Assembly (NCBI GenBank): GCA_963277665.1
Contig: OY728143.1
Span: forward strand, 1,121,764,110 to 1,121,828,109
Origin: Viscum album
Taxonomy: Eukaryota > Streptophyta > Magnoliopsida > Santalales > Viscaceae
Direction of reading: 5' to 3'
DNA: 64,000 nt
Shown: positions 24,901-35,470 of the stretch, piece by piece
How positions within the stretch are numbered: position 1 is the first letter of the stretch
How the letters are laid out: every line of letters begins with the position of its first letter
Translations under genes and position numbers: made by a program
Notes under the pieces: model-generated
What the model saw: only the letters and a program-made list of their open reading frames with translations
Database searches by the model: none
Told to the model about the DNA's origin: nothing

Positions 24901-25529
24901 GAAATATTTCTACAATATATTTTTCGATAGAATTACATAACAATAACACCCTGTAAATGAATCCCTTACAATTTAGAATCAATTTACTAGAGAATGAAGC
25001 CATTAAAATTTTATCGTTTCATAAGTTATAAAAATGACCCTCACCTCTATTATAAACTATAACATCATCCATCACATATTTAGACACCTATAGGATTGAT
25101 AAATCAACCAATAACAACAAATTTCTATTCCAAAACTCAATGACCTCATTTTAGAGGTTTTCATATTTCAAAAATACCATCACATGATCCATTTTGAAGA
25201 GATCTAGTGGATCCAATTATAAGAAGATGTAACGCCTTAGTCATCTTATTTATTAAATTCATTTATCTAACCCCTCAAAATATATGGTGTATATAAAGAA
25301 ATAATAATAGCAGTATCACAAATATGATTAATTTAATTATTATTATCTATACACCATTATACCCTTCCATTTCAATCAAGATAAAAATTAATGAATAACT
25401 CGTGCATATGTTCGGGTTACCTTCTCCATATAGAGTAACAACTCACTTATCACACCAAAATTTTATTAATGTTAATGAATACTTATTTCAATTTATTTAA
25501 TAAACTTATGAAATTATTATATTTCCTTA
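21961..25529. other. AT-rich intergenic DNA, no gene seen
   Basis: Very AT-rich with no domain and no open frame longer than about 75 codons. The expected 5' LTR of element E (about 3 kb) should lie in the right part of this stretch but cannot be recognised beyond 25,530. TGTAACGCC at 25,228 looks like a plant gypsy LTR start and may be the head of a truncated or rearranged LTR. Confidence 0.35.
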
Positions 25530-25702
25530 ATTACATTGTGCTTGTATCCAACTGTGTTCTTGGATCTGTGATTTTGCAGCTAAAATTTCAATGCCTTCAT
25601 GGTTGTAGGGATATTCCTTTCTGGTACTAGTCGCCAGCCCATGGTCTATAGAAGGCTAGTTTGGTGTAGTCACGACACAGGCCATGCAGGACAGGTCGTG
25701 AA
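25530..25702 (+). repeat. Element E 5' LTR, terminal remnant
   Basis: Matches the end of E's own 3' LTR (CTAGTCGCCAGC, then GGTCGTGA) and, further upstream, the tail of B's LTR (the TACATCTGCTTGTA and CAATGCC blocks near 10,240-10,290 read on minus). Upstream of about 25,530 the similarity fades. Confidence 0.7.
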
Positions 25703-25706
25703 AAAT

Positions 25707-25718
25707 TGGTATCAGAGC
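25707..25718 (+). other. Primer binding site, Met-tRNA type (E)
   Basis: TGGTATCAGAGC, four bases after the inferred LTR end, is the standard initiator Met-tRNA primer site of plant Ty3/gypsy elements. Confidence 0.85.
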
Positions 25719-26190
25719 AGTCTGTTCTACATGAGAACATGGAATCTGATATTTTGATTTGGTAATAGTGTTAAGTGTTATGAGTGTGGTTATTAGTTTG
25801 GGGAATCCAGTGTCGGTGTGGCGGCATATATATCCATACACTATGACCCTGACTTCTGATTTCTGACAAATTGCACGAAAACACAAATTGTGTGTGTGTT
25901 TTTGAAATGTTTTCATTGAGATCTCATTGAGTAAGCTCACCAGGTATAACTTATTTAACATGGCGCACCTGATTCTTTTCAGGATTCCCCCAATCAGATA
26001 GCTATCCAGGGTTCCATGTAGGTAAGTGATGACATCCCACTGAGTGATGAGTTTTTAGTGTAGGGACCCCTTTCACTAGTTTTACCATCGGGTGGTGTAC
26101 CAGCAGCACCACTACTTGTTGGGCAGCTGATGCCACCAACACTAGAAAGAGAGGGTGCACGCTGCTTGAACATGTTGCACAAGTTTCAAT
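25719..26190 (+). other. Element E untranslated leader and decayed gag start
   Basis: Between primer site and recognisable gag. No open plus frame. Minus-strand frames at 25,656-25,961 and 25,994-26,229 are shadows. Confidence 0.5.
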
Positions 26191-26945
26191 TCCAAAGGCC
26201 AATGAGTTAACATGGAGAGATGCATCCACAGGTGGCTGAGGACTGGTTTTAGGACGTTGTTAGACTTCCTCGACTGGTAGGGACACTAGCTGATCCCCTA
26301 GTGAACCTTGCCACTAGCCCTCTTCAAGAATCAGTGGGAATAATGTTGAGTTTGATGCTCCAGATTCACGACGAGGTCACTCTTATATGGGTGGACTTCG
26401 ATAGCCTTTTCATGGAAGAGTTTGTTCCAGCGACCTTACACTCATTTCGTATACAATAACTTCTCCACTTGCAGCAGGGTAGCATGACGGTGGCTCAGTA
26501 TTCAGCGAGGTTCACCGTCCTCTCATGCTACTCCACTGTCATGGTGTGGGACCCTTTCTTCATGGCCCACAATTTCGAGAAGGGGATCATATAAGATATT
26601 ATAGGAATGATGACTTCTCTCAGAATCCCGATGGAGGTGGTGGTGTTTGGGCGAGAACTCTTAGTAGAGAGTTTCCTTTCTGAGCATTCAACGGTAGCGA
26701 GACCCACCATCGGACATCACGTAGGATAGTCATCTGCTGCTGTCAGCAGATAGATGATGAAATGGTTAATGAGGACCATACCTACCGGTAGATGACCAAC
26801 GGATATAGGGTGGGTCATGTGAGTATCTCAAGACAGAGCAAGATAGGCAAGGAGCATGCAGTGTTACTCGTGTGGCAGGCAGGGTCACATGGCTCGTGAC
26901 TGCCCGACACGCCATAGGGACGACTAGAAGATGGTCTAGGAAGAG
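26191..26945 (+). pseudogene. gag remnant with zinc knuckle (E)
   Basis: Read with frameshifts: a MHPQVAEDWF segment (the DPxxAxxWL start of the gag core), ILQIHDEVTLIWVDFDSLFM-like capsid text, LQQGSMTVAQYSARFTVLS (the KQGSMSVAEYxxKFxxLS module), and finally CYSCGRQGHMARDC at about 26,857-26,900, an intact CX2CX4HX4C knuckle. Stops occur at several points. The fossil follows the leader in the correct order and matches the gag of element B module by module. Confidence 0.85.
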
Positions 26946-27139
26946 GAGAAGATTCAATAAAGGAGGTCTGCTTGCAGCATGAGTACGTGCCAGAGGATCT
27001 ATCCATGCTGCAGGAAGTGGATGATGATTCGAGGTTCTACCTCCAGCACCTCCATTTGGTCCTTGCCGACCACATGGAGCAGGTGGACAAGGATGAGCTC
27101 AGCTCTAGGAAGTTCAGGACTACGACCACGGTACTCCGG

Positions 27140-27460
27140 ATATGATTTGAGGTACGATCTTTGTCTACTCAACCTTATATTTTGTTCTTATAGACACAGG
27201 TTCTAGTCGGTATTTTCTTTCCATGACCCTCGTTTGGAGCTCGAAGATTCTATTGTAGTCGTTGGCTCGATCCTTACAGATAGATACTCCTACGGTAAAG
27301 GATTCAATGATGACAGACTGGTGCTGGTAGTGTGAGATTATTCTAGGAGGTGATAGCATCCAATGGGATCCTCTAGTAGCAGCATCGGGGCCTGACAACG
27401 CCATCTTGGGTATGTATTGGTTATCTACAGTTCATGCTCAGATAGACTATATTTGGCGCA
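27140..27460 (+). pseudogene. Aspartic protease remnant (E)
   Basis: LYFVLIDTGSSRYFLS contains the retropepsin active site DTG (27,193-27,201). About 190 bases on, NAILGMYWLSTVHAQIDY matches the conserved ILGMDWL..Y.A.IDC module, with Asp changed to Tyr. It lies between the gag knuckle and RT as in other plant gypsy elements. Confidence 0.8.
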
Positions 27461-27789
27461 AAGTGTGGTTTCTCCGAGAGGATGGTACCTAGTTTTACTT
27501 CCTCGACGAGAAGGAAACCTTTTTCGTATAGGACATACATAACTATAAGAGGGTTCAGCTGATCACCCATATTTTGGATAGCCTTACCTTCGGGGAAGTT
27601 GATGTTGAGAGTCCAAGCTATCCTATAGTGGAGGACTAGTATGCTGATGTTTTCCCTGATGATGTTCTAGGTCTACCTCTTTGTAGAGAGGTAGACATTT
27701 ATATCAACTTGTTCCCTGGGACGTCACCGATAACTACACCAGAATATCTGATGGCTCTTGAAAAGCATCGAAAGCTACGAATATAGCTG

Positions 27790-28480
27790 GGGGTATGGCA
27801 GAGGAAGAAATTCATTTGGCCTAGTATTTCCCCTTCGGATCCCTGAAGTTGTTCACCCAGAAGGTGGTTGGGAGTTTGAGACTCTGTGTGGACTAGAGGC
27901 ACCTGAACGTGGTGACTGTGGAGAACATGTTCCCACTACCAAGGATTAACGATATTTTTTATCAGCTGAAGGGAGCATGATGGTTTTCAATGACAGACCT
28001 CCAATCATGCTATCACCATCTCAGGGTATGAGATGAAGATGTGCAGAAGACGACCTTCAGATGCCCGTATGACCATTATGAGTTCTTGGTGATGCCATTC
28101 AGAATGAACAACACCCCAGTAGTGTTTATGGGACTCATGAAGAGGATATTCCAGCCGTACCTCATTCTCTTTTTCATAGTCTTCATCAATGACATCTTGT
28201 TATACAAAGTGATGGAGGAGGAGCAATCGTATCATCTGCAGATAGTTTTGGAAACACTCCGAGAGCACCAAATTTATGGTAAGCTCTCAAAGTGCTAGTT
28301 TTGGATCTGATTGGTACACTTCCTTGGACACATTATCTCATAGGTTGGAGTGGTATTTGATCTAGTGAAGATTGAGGTTGTGCTTTCTTAGGAGCCACCC
28401 ATGAGTGTGAAGGAGTTGCAGAGAATCCATGGTTTGGCTTCTTACCACAAGAATGTAGTGCCTAACGTTTCCAGAGTTGT
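27790..28480 (+). pseudogene. Reverse transcriptase remnant (E)
   Basis: The conserved fingers/palm text is readable across frameshifts: SLRLCVD.RHLNVVTVEN (SMRLCIDYRELNKVTVKN), FPLPRINDIFYQLKGA, then TTFRCPYDHYEFLVMPFRMN and IVFINDILLY. The catalytic F/Y-x-D-D box reads F-I-N-D at 28,182-28,193, so the first of its two aspartates is Asn. The motif LVHFLGHIIS and MSVKELQRIHGLASY follow, the usual connection toward RNase H. In-frame stops include one after GKLSKC. Confidence 0.85.
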
Positions 28481-28599
28481 GGAACCCTTATCAGCATTGA
28501 AAAAAAGGGGAAACCCTTCGTGTGGTTGGTGAAATGCCAGTGGAGTATCCAGGTTCTAAAGAAGAGACTAATGAGTCCCCCCTATTTGAGGCTACTGGA

Positions 28600-28975
28600 G
28601 GAGGGCATTGGGCATGTAGTCTAATGTGACGCATCAGGGACAAGACATGGTTTTGTCCTAATGCATGAGCAAGCAGTCATCACGTATGGTTCAGGACAGA
28701 TGAGACAACATTGGAGAAACTATGCTACCCATGACCTGGAGTTAGCAGAAGTGGTTTACACCTTGAAGATGCATTGACATTACAAGATGGGTGATTGTTT
28801 TACAGTCTCCTCTGATCACAAGAGTCTTAGGTATTTCTTCTCTCAGAATGACTTCAACCTGAGATAGTGGTGTTGGCTTTAGTTCCTCTAGGACTATGAC
28901 ATTGAGATAGTCTTTACTCATGGGAAGTGGAATGTAGTAGAAGATGCACTCAGAAGGATATCTGGTATACAGTTG
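28600..28975 (+). pseudogene. RNase H remnant (E)
   Basis: DASGTRHGFVL (first catalytic Asp at 28,628) is followed by YATHDLELAEVVYTLKMH (the YxxHDLELAAVVFALK helix with its Glu), SSDHKSLRYFFSQNDFNLR (the TDHKSLKYFFTQKELNMRQ block) and GKWNVVEDALRRISG (GKANVVADALSRK). This is a typical gypsy RT-linked RNase H. At least two stops interrupt it. Confidence 0.85.
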
Positions 28976-29089
28976 CATAGTGAGGTGACAGAGTAGCTAA
29001 CAGATTTGAGGATATCCTACATGGATCGATATAGAGCAGGTTATCTTCAATATCTAACAGTCACTCACCCACTCCTTTAATGATTGAGG

Positions 29090-29988
29090 GACGCGCAACA
29101 TGGAGACACTTACTGTGAGGCTCGACGTGATCTGATATCCACAGGACAGACACCTGATAGATTTTTTGAAGGAGGGGAGCACATCATCGTGTTTAGAGGA
29201 CGTATTATGGAACGGGTGGCACTATAAGTATAAGTGTTGAGGGAGTTCCATACGACCCATCTAGCGGTACATCCAGGAGTGAAAAATATGTACTGGGACC
29301 TCCAGCATCAGTACTGGTGGTCAAGAAGGATGAAAGTAGTGGCATAGTTTGTCTCATGGTTCCTCACTTGTCAGCAAGTGAAAGAAGAGCATCAGGTTCT
29401 ACAATGATTACATCATCCACTAGTGGTGCTGGAGTGGAAGTGGGATGGAATTTCCATGGAAATCATGACAATACATCCACGCATGTCAAGGGTTCATGAT
29501 TCTATCTAGGAGATCGGTGACCGACTCAGAAATTTGGCCCATTTTTTACCAATCAGAGTGCAATGACCAGTAGAGGGCATGAGACGCCTTTATGTGAAGG
29601 AGATTTTGCGGCATCATGGAGTACCCTAGATGACTGTATCTGATCATGATGCGCGTTTTACATACCAATTATGAAAGGGGTTGTAGGAGGTGGTCGGGAC
29701 TCATCTTTTATTGAGCACCATCATTCATCCTTAGAAGGATGGTCAAACGGAGTGGTCCATTCAGACCCTTGGGGAGGTGTTACGTACTTGCATCCTATAT
29801 TTCAGCTGTAGTTGGGAGGATCCCTTTCCTTTGGTAGACTTCGCGTACCACAACAAACTATCACTCCAACATTGGTATGGAACCATTTATGGCATTGTAT
29901 GAGAGACCTTGTCGATCCCCTCTATGTTTGTCAAGCTTAGGGGATCCAGCACTCATCTGACTATAGAAGGTACATTCTACCACAGAGA
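29090..29988 (+). pseudogene. Integrase N-terminal and core remnant (E)
   Basis: The zinc-binding domain shows HLAVHPGVKNMYWDLQHQYW and FLTCQQVKEEHQ; the first Cys of the usual CLTC pair is Phe. In the core, the first catalytic Asp region (normally ITMDFV) reads ISMEIM. The second Asp survives in TVSDHDARFT (about 29,638), and the Glu survives in KDGQTEWSIQTLGEVLR (about 29,735). Stops and shifts are frequent. The frame is cut at 29,988 by the CACTA transposon and resumes at 30,972. Confidence 0.85.
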
Positions 29989-30971
29989 CACTAGTAGAAA
30001 ATAACCCTATAACAATGGTTTCAAAAAACATGGGTATAGTTTTTTTTAAGACGTATCCCCACAGTTTTGGAAAACCGTGGGGAAAAAGAAATCTATACCC
30101 CAGTTTTGTTCAAAATCATTAGTATAGGAATTTATTTCAACACCTATACCATCATTTTTGGCAATACCGTGGGTATAATTTTTTTTTGAAGATTTATATC
30201 AATAGTTTTAAAAAAACATGGGTATATCATTCCCACATTATGGCTGGAAAAACAAATTCCATGGGACACAAAAACATATTTGTTGGGAAAACCTATCCCC
30301 ATATTTTTCTTTCCTATACCCATGGTCCAGATTGATATATTTATGTAAATATAGATATATAAGCATAAAAGATTCATAGATTATTTGGTTAGGCACTGTA
30401 TATGGTTCAATCTTATTTTAGGTTCAAAACTCGCTGACCGATTCATTTTCTAATATATGTAGAAATTTTAATATATTAAAATAAATAATGATATATTAAA
30501 ATCAAACTGAGTCGGCTCAGTTGGTCATGTGTTGGATGCATGGAGATAAAGATGCGGGATCGAAACCCACTGGAGGTTTTTCTTTCAAATATTTAATTCA
30601 ATTAATATATTTAGCAAAATATTGATAAATAAACATGTATCTTATGACACTTGAGTGGTCAAGCTCACCGGGTTAAAAATGAAGGCCACAGGTTCAACAC
30701 TTGTTGCTCATTTTTTGTACAAAAATGTGTACATGTGGTTTTCAAACCTTGGGTATATGGTTTTGACAGTGTGGGAATAGGGTATGAGGCTTTCACATGG
30801 TTAAAAAGAACTTATGCCCATGGTTTGGAAAACTGTGGGTACAGGTTGGGGACCTATCATGATGCCTCGGTTTCCACAGTTCCCAAAACCAGGGGTATAG
30901 CCTATACCCATGATTTTGGAGGCTATACCCATAGTTTTTAACCGTGGGTATAGGTCATGTTTCCAGTAGTG
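29989..30971. mobile_element. Non-autonomous CACTA (En/Spm) transposon
   Basis: 983-bp DNA transposon. Left end CACTAGTAGAAAA; right end TTTCCAGTAGTG, whose complement is CACTACTGGAAA. It is flanked by the 3-bp direct repeat AGA (29,986-29,988 and 30,972-30,974), the duplication length typical of CACTA elements. Subterminal zones are packed with GTGGGTATAG and its complement CTATACCCA(C/T), often paired around AAAACC, like the transposase-binding repeats of this superfamily. No transposase is encoded, and the 96-codon frame at 30,651-30,941 is not recognisable. The centre holds a three-fold ~135-bp repeat with tRNA-like signals. Host site: the integrase gene of element E. Confidence 0.93.
30300..30720 (+). 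repeat. Three ~135-bp modules with tRNA-like (pol III) boxes
   Basis: B-box-like sequences GGTTCAAAACTC (30,421), GGATCGAAACCC (30,557) and GGTTCAACACTT (30,691) are spaced 136 and 134 bases. Each has an A-box-like stretch 28-40 bases upstream: TTGGTTAGGCAC at 30,385, CGGCTCAGTTGG at 30,513 and TTGAGTGGTCAAG at 30,651. A T-run follows each (TTTT at 30,436, five T at 30,577, six T at 30,711). AT-rich spacers of about 65 bases separate them. The boxes resemble internal RNA polymerase III promoters of tRNAs and tRNA-derived SINEs. Chance similarity is unlikely for three evenly spaced sets, but whether any is transcribed is unknown. Confidence 0.6.
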
Positions 30972-30974
30972 AGA

Positions 30975-31515
30975 AGGTTCCTATCATCTATGAGCAGATG
31001 AAGACTTCACAGAGTATGAATAATTCATACGTTGATAGGAGACAAAGACCTCTAGAGTTCGAGGATGGTGACCATGTCTTTCTACAAGTCTCACCTCGAC
31101 GAGGTTTGAAGAGATTTGGTCGAGGAAGAAAGTTATCTATGACGTTCATAGAAACCTTTTAGGTCCATATAAGAGTTGGTGACAAGGCGTATCACCTAGA
31201 TCTTCCCCCTTAGCTGCACAAGGTGCATGACATTTTCCATGTATGCCAGCTAAGGAGATACGTGCAAGACCCATCTCACATAATCGACTATGATAAGTTG
31301 TACCTAGATGATGGGGAGACATTTTTGGGGGTTCCAGTAAGGATTAAGGATTAACAGGATATAGTCATATGTGGGCAATCGATACATCTGGTGCACATAC
31401 ATTTGCAGCACATGAACCTCCAAGAGAGCACATGGGAGAGGGAAGCTGAGATTCCTGCTCAGTAGCCCCACTTTTTCCCCTAATTTGTGTTCTGGCATAT
31501 GAGGAAGAAAACCCT
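30975..31515 (+). pseudogene. Integrase C-terminal and chromodomain remnant (E)
   Basis: Continuation of integrase after the CACTA insertion: VPIIYEQMKTSQSMNNSYVD and RRQRPLEFEDGDHVFLQVSP, followed by GDKAYHLDLPP, LHKVHDIFHVCQLRRYVQD (the HPVFHVSQLRKY module), and the tail VPVRIKD...LQHMNLQESTWEREAE, a group II chromodomain signature of Tekay/Del-type chromoviruses. Stops are present after IETF and elsewhere. It ends just before the polypurine tract. Confidence 0.85.
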
Positions 31516-31527
31516 AAGGTGGAGAGA
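31516..31527 (+). other. Polypurine tract of element E
   Basis: AGGTGGAGAGAA directly precedes the 3' LTR start TATAAAGTCCC (TGTAAAGACCC in element B). Confidence 0.75.
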
Positions 31528-34500
31528 ATATAAAGTCCCACAATTTTCCATTTAGTTTATATTAATTATATGAAATTATTACGAGAATGCAAAAATTAAT
31601 AGTGCATGATTCCATGACCCGGAGTTCTCGTAATGAAATTATGATCTTTTTTCGGGTACGTTCAGTGAACACATGAGTGGCGTTTTGTAACATTTGAACC
31701 AGTGCTCGGAATTTAAATCTGAGGACACAGTTGAACGTAAAATTCCAATAATCATTTACGGAGATATTCACCTTGACCACAGTAGGTCGAGGATAGAGTT
31801 AGTTTTTTGGATTTTCATGGGAGAAGAAAAATAAAATAATTAACCTTTTATTTTTCTTTCTTGAAACCTCCCTTTTGAATCTCGGGGAAGGGGACCACCC
31901 GAACTCCTCTTTAATGTGAGGAAACACTTGGTTTTTCTCAAATTTTATTATCCAACATTAATTGATTTAATTTACTTAACATAATTAATATTGGCTCCTC
32001 ACCCCCTATAGAGGGGATCGTTGGAAATGGATAGGACATGGGAGATCCTTGGAGAAGATGGAAGAACATCCTCTAACGAGGAACCTTCTTCAATGAAGAT
32101 CATCACCTGGATCAATAATGAGGAACTGTCTTTGGAGTGTGTTACGAGATTGAAGAACGCCGATATCTTCATTGTCTTCACCTCCTTCCCCATGCAACCT
32201 CTAATGAGAAAACGAGGTAGGGAAGTTTTTATATTGTTCTTCATGGCTCTACGTTGATTCAAATCCTCTTGATCCACCTGCTATCGATCTAACATAGAGG
32301 GGGCATGCCAAAAAAACACAGCATGGTCCCTTTGCTTCCTCTATGTTGATGAGTTCTTCACCGGTGAACTCTAGGATGAGTGGAAACCCACCAGTGCCAT
32401 GATGTCATAGTCTGAGGCCACATCGCTAGTGACTGATGCCCGGAGGGCACACGGCGGCATCTGACACTCTAGCCATCTGTGATTGTAGCGGCGGCACAAT
32501 CACGCCGCCGGAGGAGGTCATGGCCCATCAACCACAGTAGAGGAGGAAGGAAGCCGATATGCAAGCCAGCTGTGTGGAACATGGATGGCACACATTCGTG
32601 CCACCTGTAGCGGAAGAGGTCATGGCCCGTCTGTCACGACGGTGGAGGGGAGTGGCTGGCACGCCGGCCAGCACCGTGGAGGCAGGGTGAGGTGCTTTTG
32701 CGCCACCGACTGAGGAGGAGGTCATGGCTGCTTCGCAAAAAAAGTGCACCCAAAGGTTGGCCAGCACCCAGCTGTCCTCATGAGGATAACAGCGTCGTTG
32801 AGCCACTAGAAGGGGGAAGTCGAACAGAATAGCCGACCAGCCACGTCACGCTGAGTGGGACAGCTCAGACAGGTCCCGCATGCCAGCAGGCGGCACCACA
32901 TGGAACTGTAGTGATGTGAAAAATTTAACATCCATTTGGCCATTCAAGAATCCGAGTGAGCGTATCTCCCATATTTCATCTAGGGTGGACCCCTCCACGG
33001 CTGGCCACCCCTACTGCGGGCTGCATCGCACGCCACCATGTGGGCCACCCTAGAGGTCTGGCCCCACTGTAGTCTGGCCCATCTGGTCCAGACTCGGATA
33101 GGGTCGGGTCGACCCTAACCCATTCGGGTTTGCACAGTTCGGGTCATACAAGACCTGGGCCCATCTAGACCCTGATACGCCTTTTTAGCCCTTTCTTGAG
33201 AACTAGTCATTCATTTCACGAACCGTCTACTGTACCGGAATCCTTGGACTGAGAAGATCATTTTTGTATACCCCTCTTATGATTTGGATAAGGTTGGAGT
33301 TTGACCGAGTTAGATCGAACCTAAATCCAACCGGGCCCTCAGAACGGAAACACTAATAACTTACATACTGTGCATCCGATTGAAGCATCATCTATCACAT
33401 TGAGTTCCTTGGGACATGATGGACCTTCGTGATATATCTTCATGGGACTTTGTGGTATTTTAAGGATCGACCAATGGCTTGAAGGTCAGAACATCTAGTA
33501 ATCAAGCATGCTTAGTGCGGGAACCTTGTCGATGACTATACTTGAGGAGTCATCAGATCATGTGTGGGTTATCTTCTGATCCAGATTGGGTCCGCACATA
33601 GCGATCTTATGTGGATCATCACATAGATATCCTATGTGGGTCAGCACATAGATATCCTATGTGGTCCTCTCCAGATCATTTGTTGTTCATTTTCAGATCA
33701 TGTGTGTGTCCTATTCGATCTTGTGTGGGTCACCAGCAGAGCTTCTCGATGAAGTAAGATGATCTAACCATATAGATAAACATCTTTACCTCCGTACATA
33801 AGTTATACCTGGTGTGAGCTAAGTCTTTATAATTGTGCTACACTTCTGTGTGGTGTTACCTTCATTGTGTTCTACTGTGTGGCATAAAATTTCTGGTACT
33901 TAACATCATGGTGTTACCTGTGTGGTACTTCTTCCTTCATGGTGTTTCCTTTTTCGTATACTTCCATCACGTGTGAGATTAGTATATATTGATAACAAAG
34001 GTATATGTAGGGTCATATACCTAAGTAGTTTTGATGACTATTTCTTCGTTCTTTGAGATTGAATTCATGCTTCATGGTCTATACTTTTTGGATTCTGAGT
34101 GGCCTTCAGGGGTCTTAGGGTCCTTATTTAGTATTGTTATACTCACCCCTACACGGGCTACGCCCGCACCTTTCGGTGTCTTGTGCAGACGAAAGACAAC
34201 ATTGATTGAGGATGAGGATGCCTGGACTGGAGGTAGCTCAAGGGTGGAAAATTAGACGAGACATATCGCAGAGATGACCGTTCGTGAGTTGTACCTACAC
34301 ACTAGGCATGATCCTTGGTGATTGTTCACATGAGCTATTTTCAGTTTTACTTTTGCAGTACAATTGGTCTTGTATTTTGGCCACTTTTCATACCTTAGTC
34401 ACCCTTATTACTATATATCTTACTTTATGATTGTAACATGACGTGTTCTTAGTTGTGAGAGTTTGAAGGTTAAAAGGAAATTCATTCCATGATTTATGGA

Positions 34501-34592
34501 TATTCTTTTCTGGGGCTAGTCGCCAGCTGTAGGCCAATGGAAGGCAGGCTTGGGGTTGCCACAGCACGGGCCCTGGGAGATGGGTGGTGACA
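31528..34592 (+). repeat. Element E 3' LTR (~3.07 kb)
   Basis: Homologous in the same order to the LTRs of element B read on minus: the head with CGGGTACGTTCAGTGAAC (31,656), a GC-rich centre (32,380-33,180), one degenerate GGTTGG/CCAACC hairpin near 33,291-33,331, TATTGTTATACTCACCCC plus GGGCTACGCCCGCACC near 34,131, and the tail CTAGTCGCCAGC...GGTGACA. A 25-bp repeat (GATATCCTATGTGG) occurs about three times at 33,601-33,675. Frames in it are not conserved with B and are not genes. Confidence 0.8.
32380..33180 (+). other. GC-rich centre of element E LTR
   Basis: GC-rich stretch with repeated GAGGAGGTCATGGC-like blocks near 32,510, 32,620 and 32,710. It sits between flanks that match those of the GC-rich block at 5,496-6,520; for example a GACCTGGGCCC block followed by CCCTTTCTTGAGAAC corresponds to GGCCCGGGCC...CTCTTTCGTTC on minus. 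This supports the block being an ancestral LTR part. Confidence 0.6.
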
Positions 34593-35259
34593 AAATCATA
34601 ACATAGAAATAATACAAGGAATGTTTTTTTGAAAATCAATAATATATAATTATTTCCCTAATAGTCAGGGCATAAATCCCAGGCCATTTTAATGGACAAA
34701 GTCCTTGAATAAACTGGTTCCACACCCTATTCTAGCGTTGTATTACAAAATCGAGTTAATTCATCATTCCATCAATGTAATGTTGAACTGATTTCATTTA
34801 TCACTGCTCCTGATGTCTATTTAATGACGTATAAATTTTTTAACAATGTATTGGAGGGACATATATGTCTTATCAATATCATAATGAAATCATAAAAACA
34901 CATGGAACAATATCACAAACTATCATATCATAACCCATGACATCAAATGAGTGTAATAAACATGTAATATTATCATAAACTATAGAAAAATATACGGGTT
35001 TCTTAATCATTTAATTAAAATCACATCCTGTGAAAGGAAGATGGTTTTAAAATAAAATTACGCAAATAAGAGAAACATGTGTCATAAGCATGATTCCATA
35101 AAAACATAAACCATTCATGAAGGAATATAATGGATCATCTACCTAATTTCCTTGAAGGTCAAGTGCAATATCAATAGATGCCATCTTATATAGAAAATAA
35201 CATGCAAATATATTTGTGAAACTTTTTTTCAAAAAAAAAATCCTTTCATATTTGTAAGG

Positions 35260-35470
35260 ACTCTTCAAAACAAGAAAGCCTTTTGAAAAAAAAATTCTTG
35301 AAAATAAAATTTAAATATTATAAACAAATATTTGAAATCATTTTGAAATAAGTTTTCATTAAATACATATAAAGAGATCTTAAAACATTTATAAAACCAT
35401 TTCATTGAAAGATCTATGAAAATATATAAATAAGCCTTGAAAATCACAGAAAACAAATTACCATGAAATA
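35260..35470 (-). repeat. ~48-bp degenerate tandem repeat in LTR C1
   Basis: Blocks of the type TTTTCATTGAAAACATAT followed by AAAACATTT recur at about 48-50 bases. The partner array is at 52,810-53,020. Both produce short minus-strand frames containing the peptide SLYVFNE; they are repeat artefacts. Confidence 0.5.

Larger units (their letters stand above)
25530..34592 (+). mobile_element. Element E: Ty3/gypsy chromovirus with nested CACTA
   Basis: Plus-strand relative of element B with its pol gene order preserved: LTR tail, primer site (25,707-25,718), gag, protease, RT, RNase H, integrase, chromodomain tail, polypurine tract and a 3.07-kb 3' LTR (31,528-34,592). The order PR-RT-RH-IN is diagnostic of Ty3/gypsy, and the EATWERE-like tail indicates a chromovirus. 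All frames are broken by stops and shifts. A CACTA transposon interrupts integrase. Only the last ~170 bp of the 5' LTR is recognisable. The element ends GGTGACA at 34,592 directly against sequence matching 52,06x onward, showing that it inserted into LTR C1. Confidence 0.85.

Noticed and set aside
30651..30941. 96-codon frame in the CACTA element as a possible transposase exon
   Set aside because: No TNPD/TNPA similarity recognised; it spans a tRNA-like module and the subterminal repeats.
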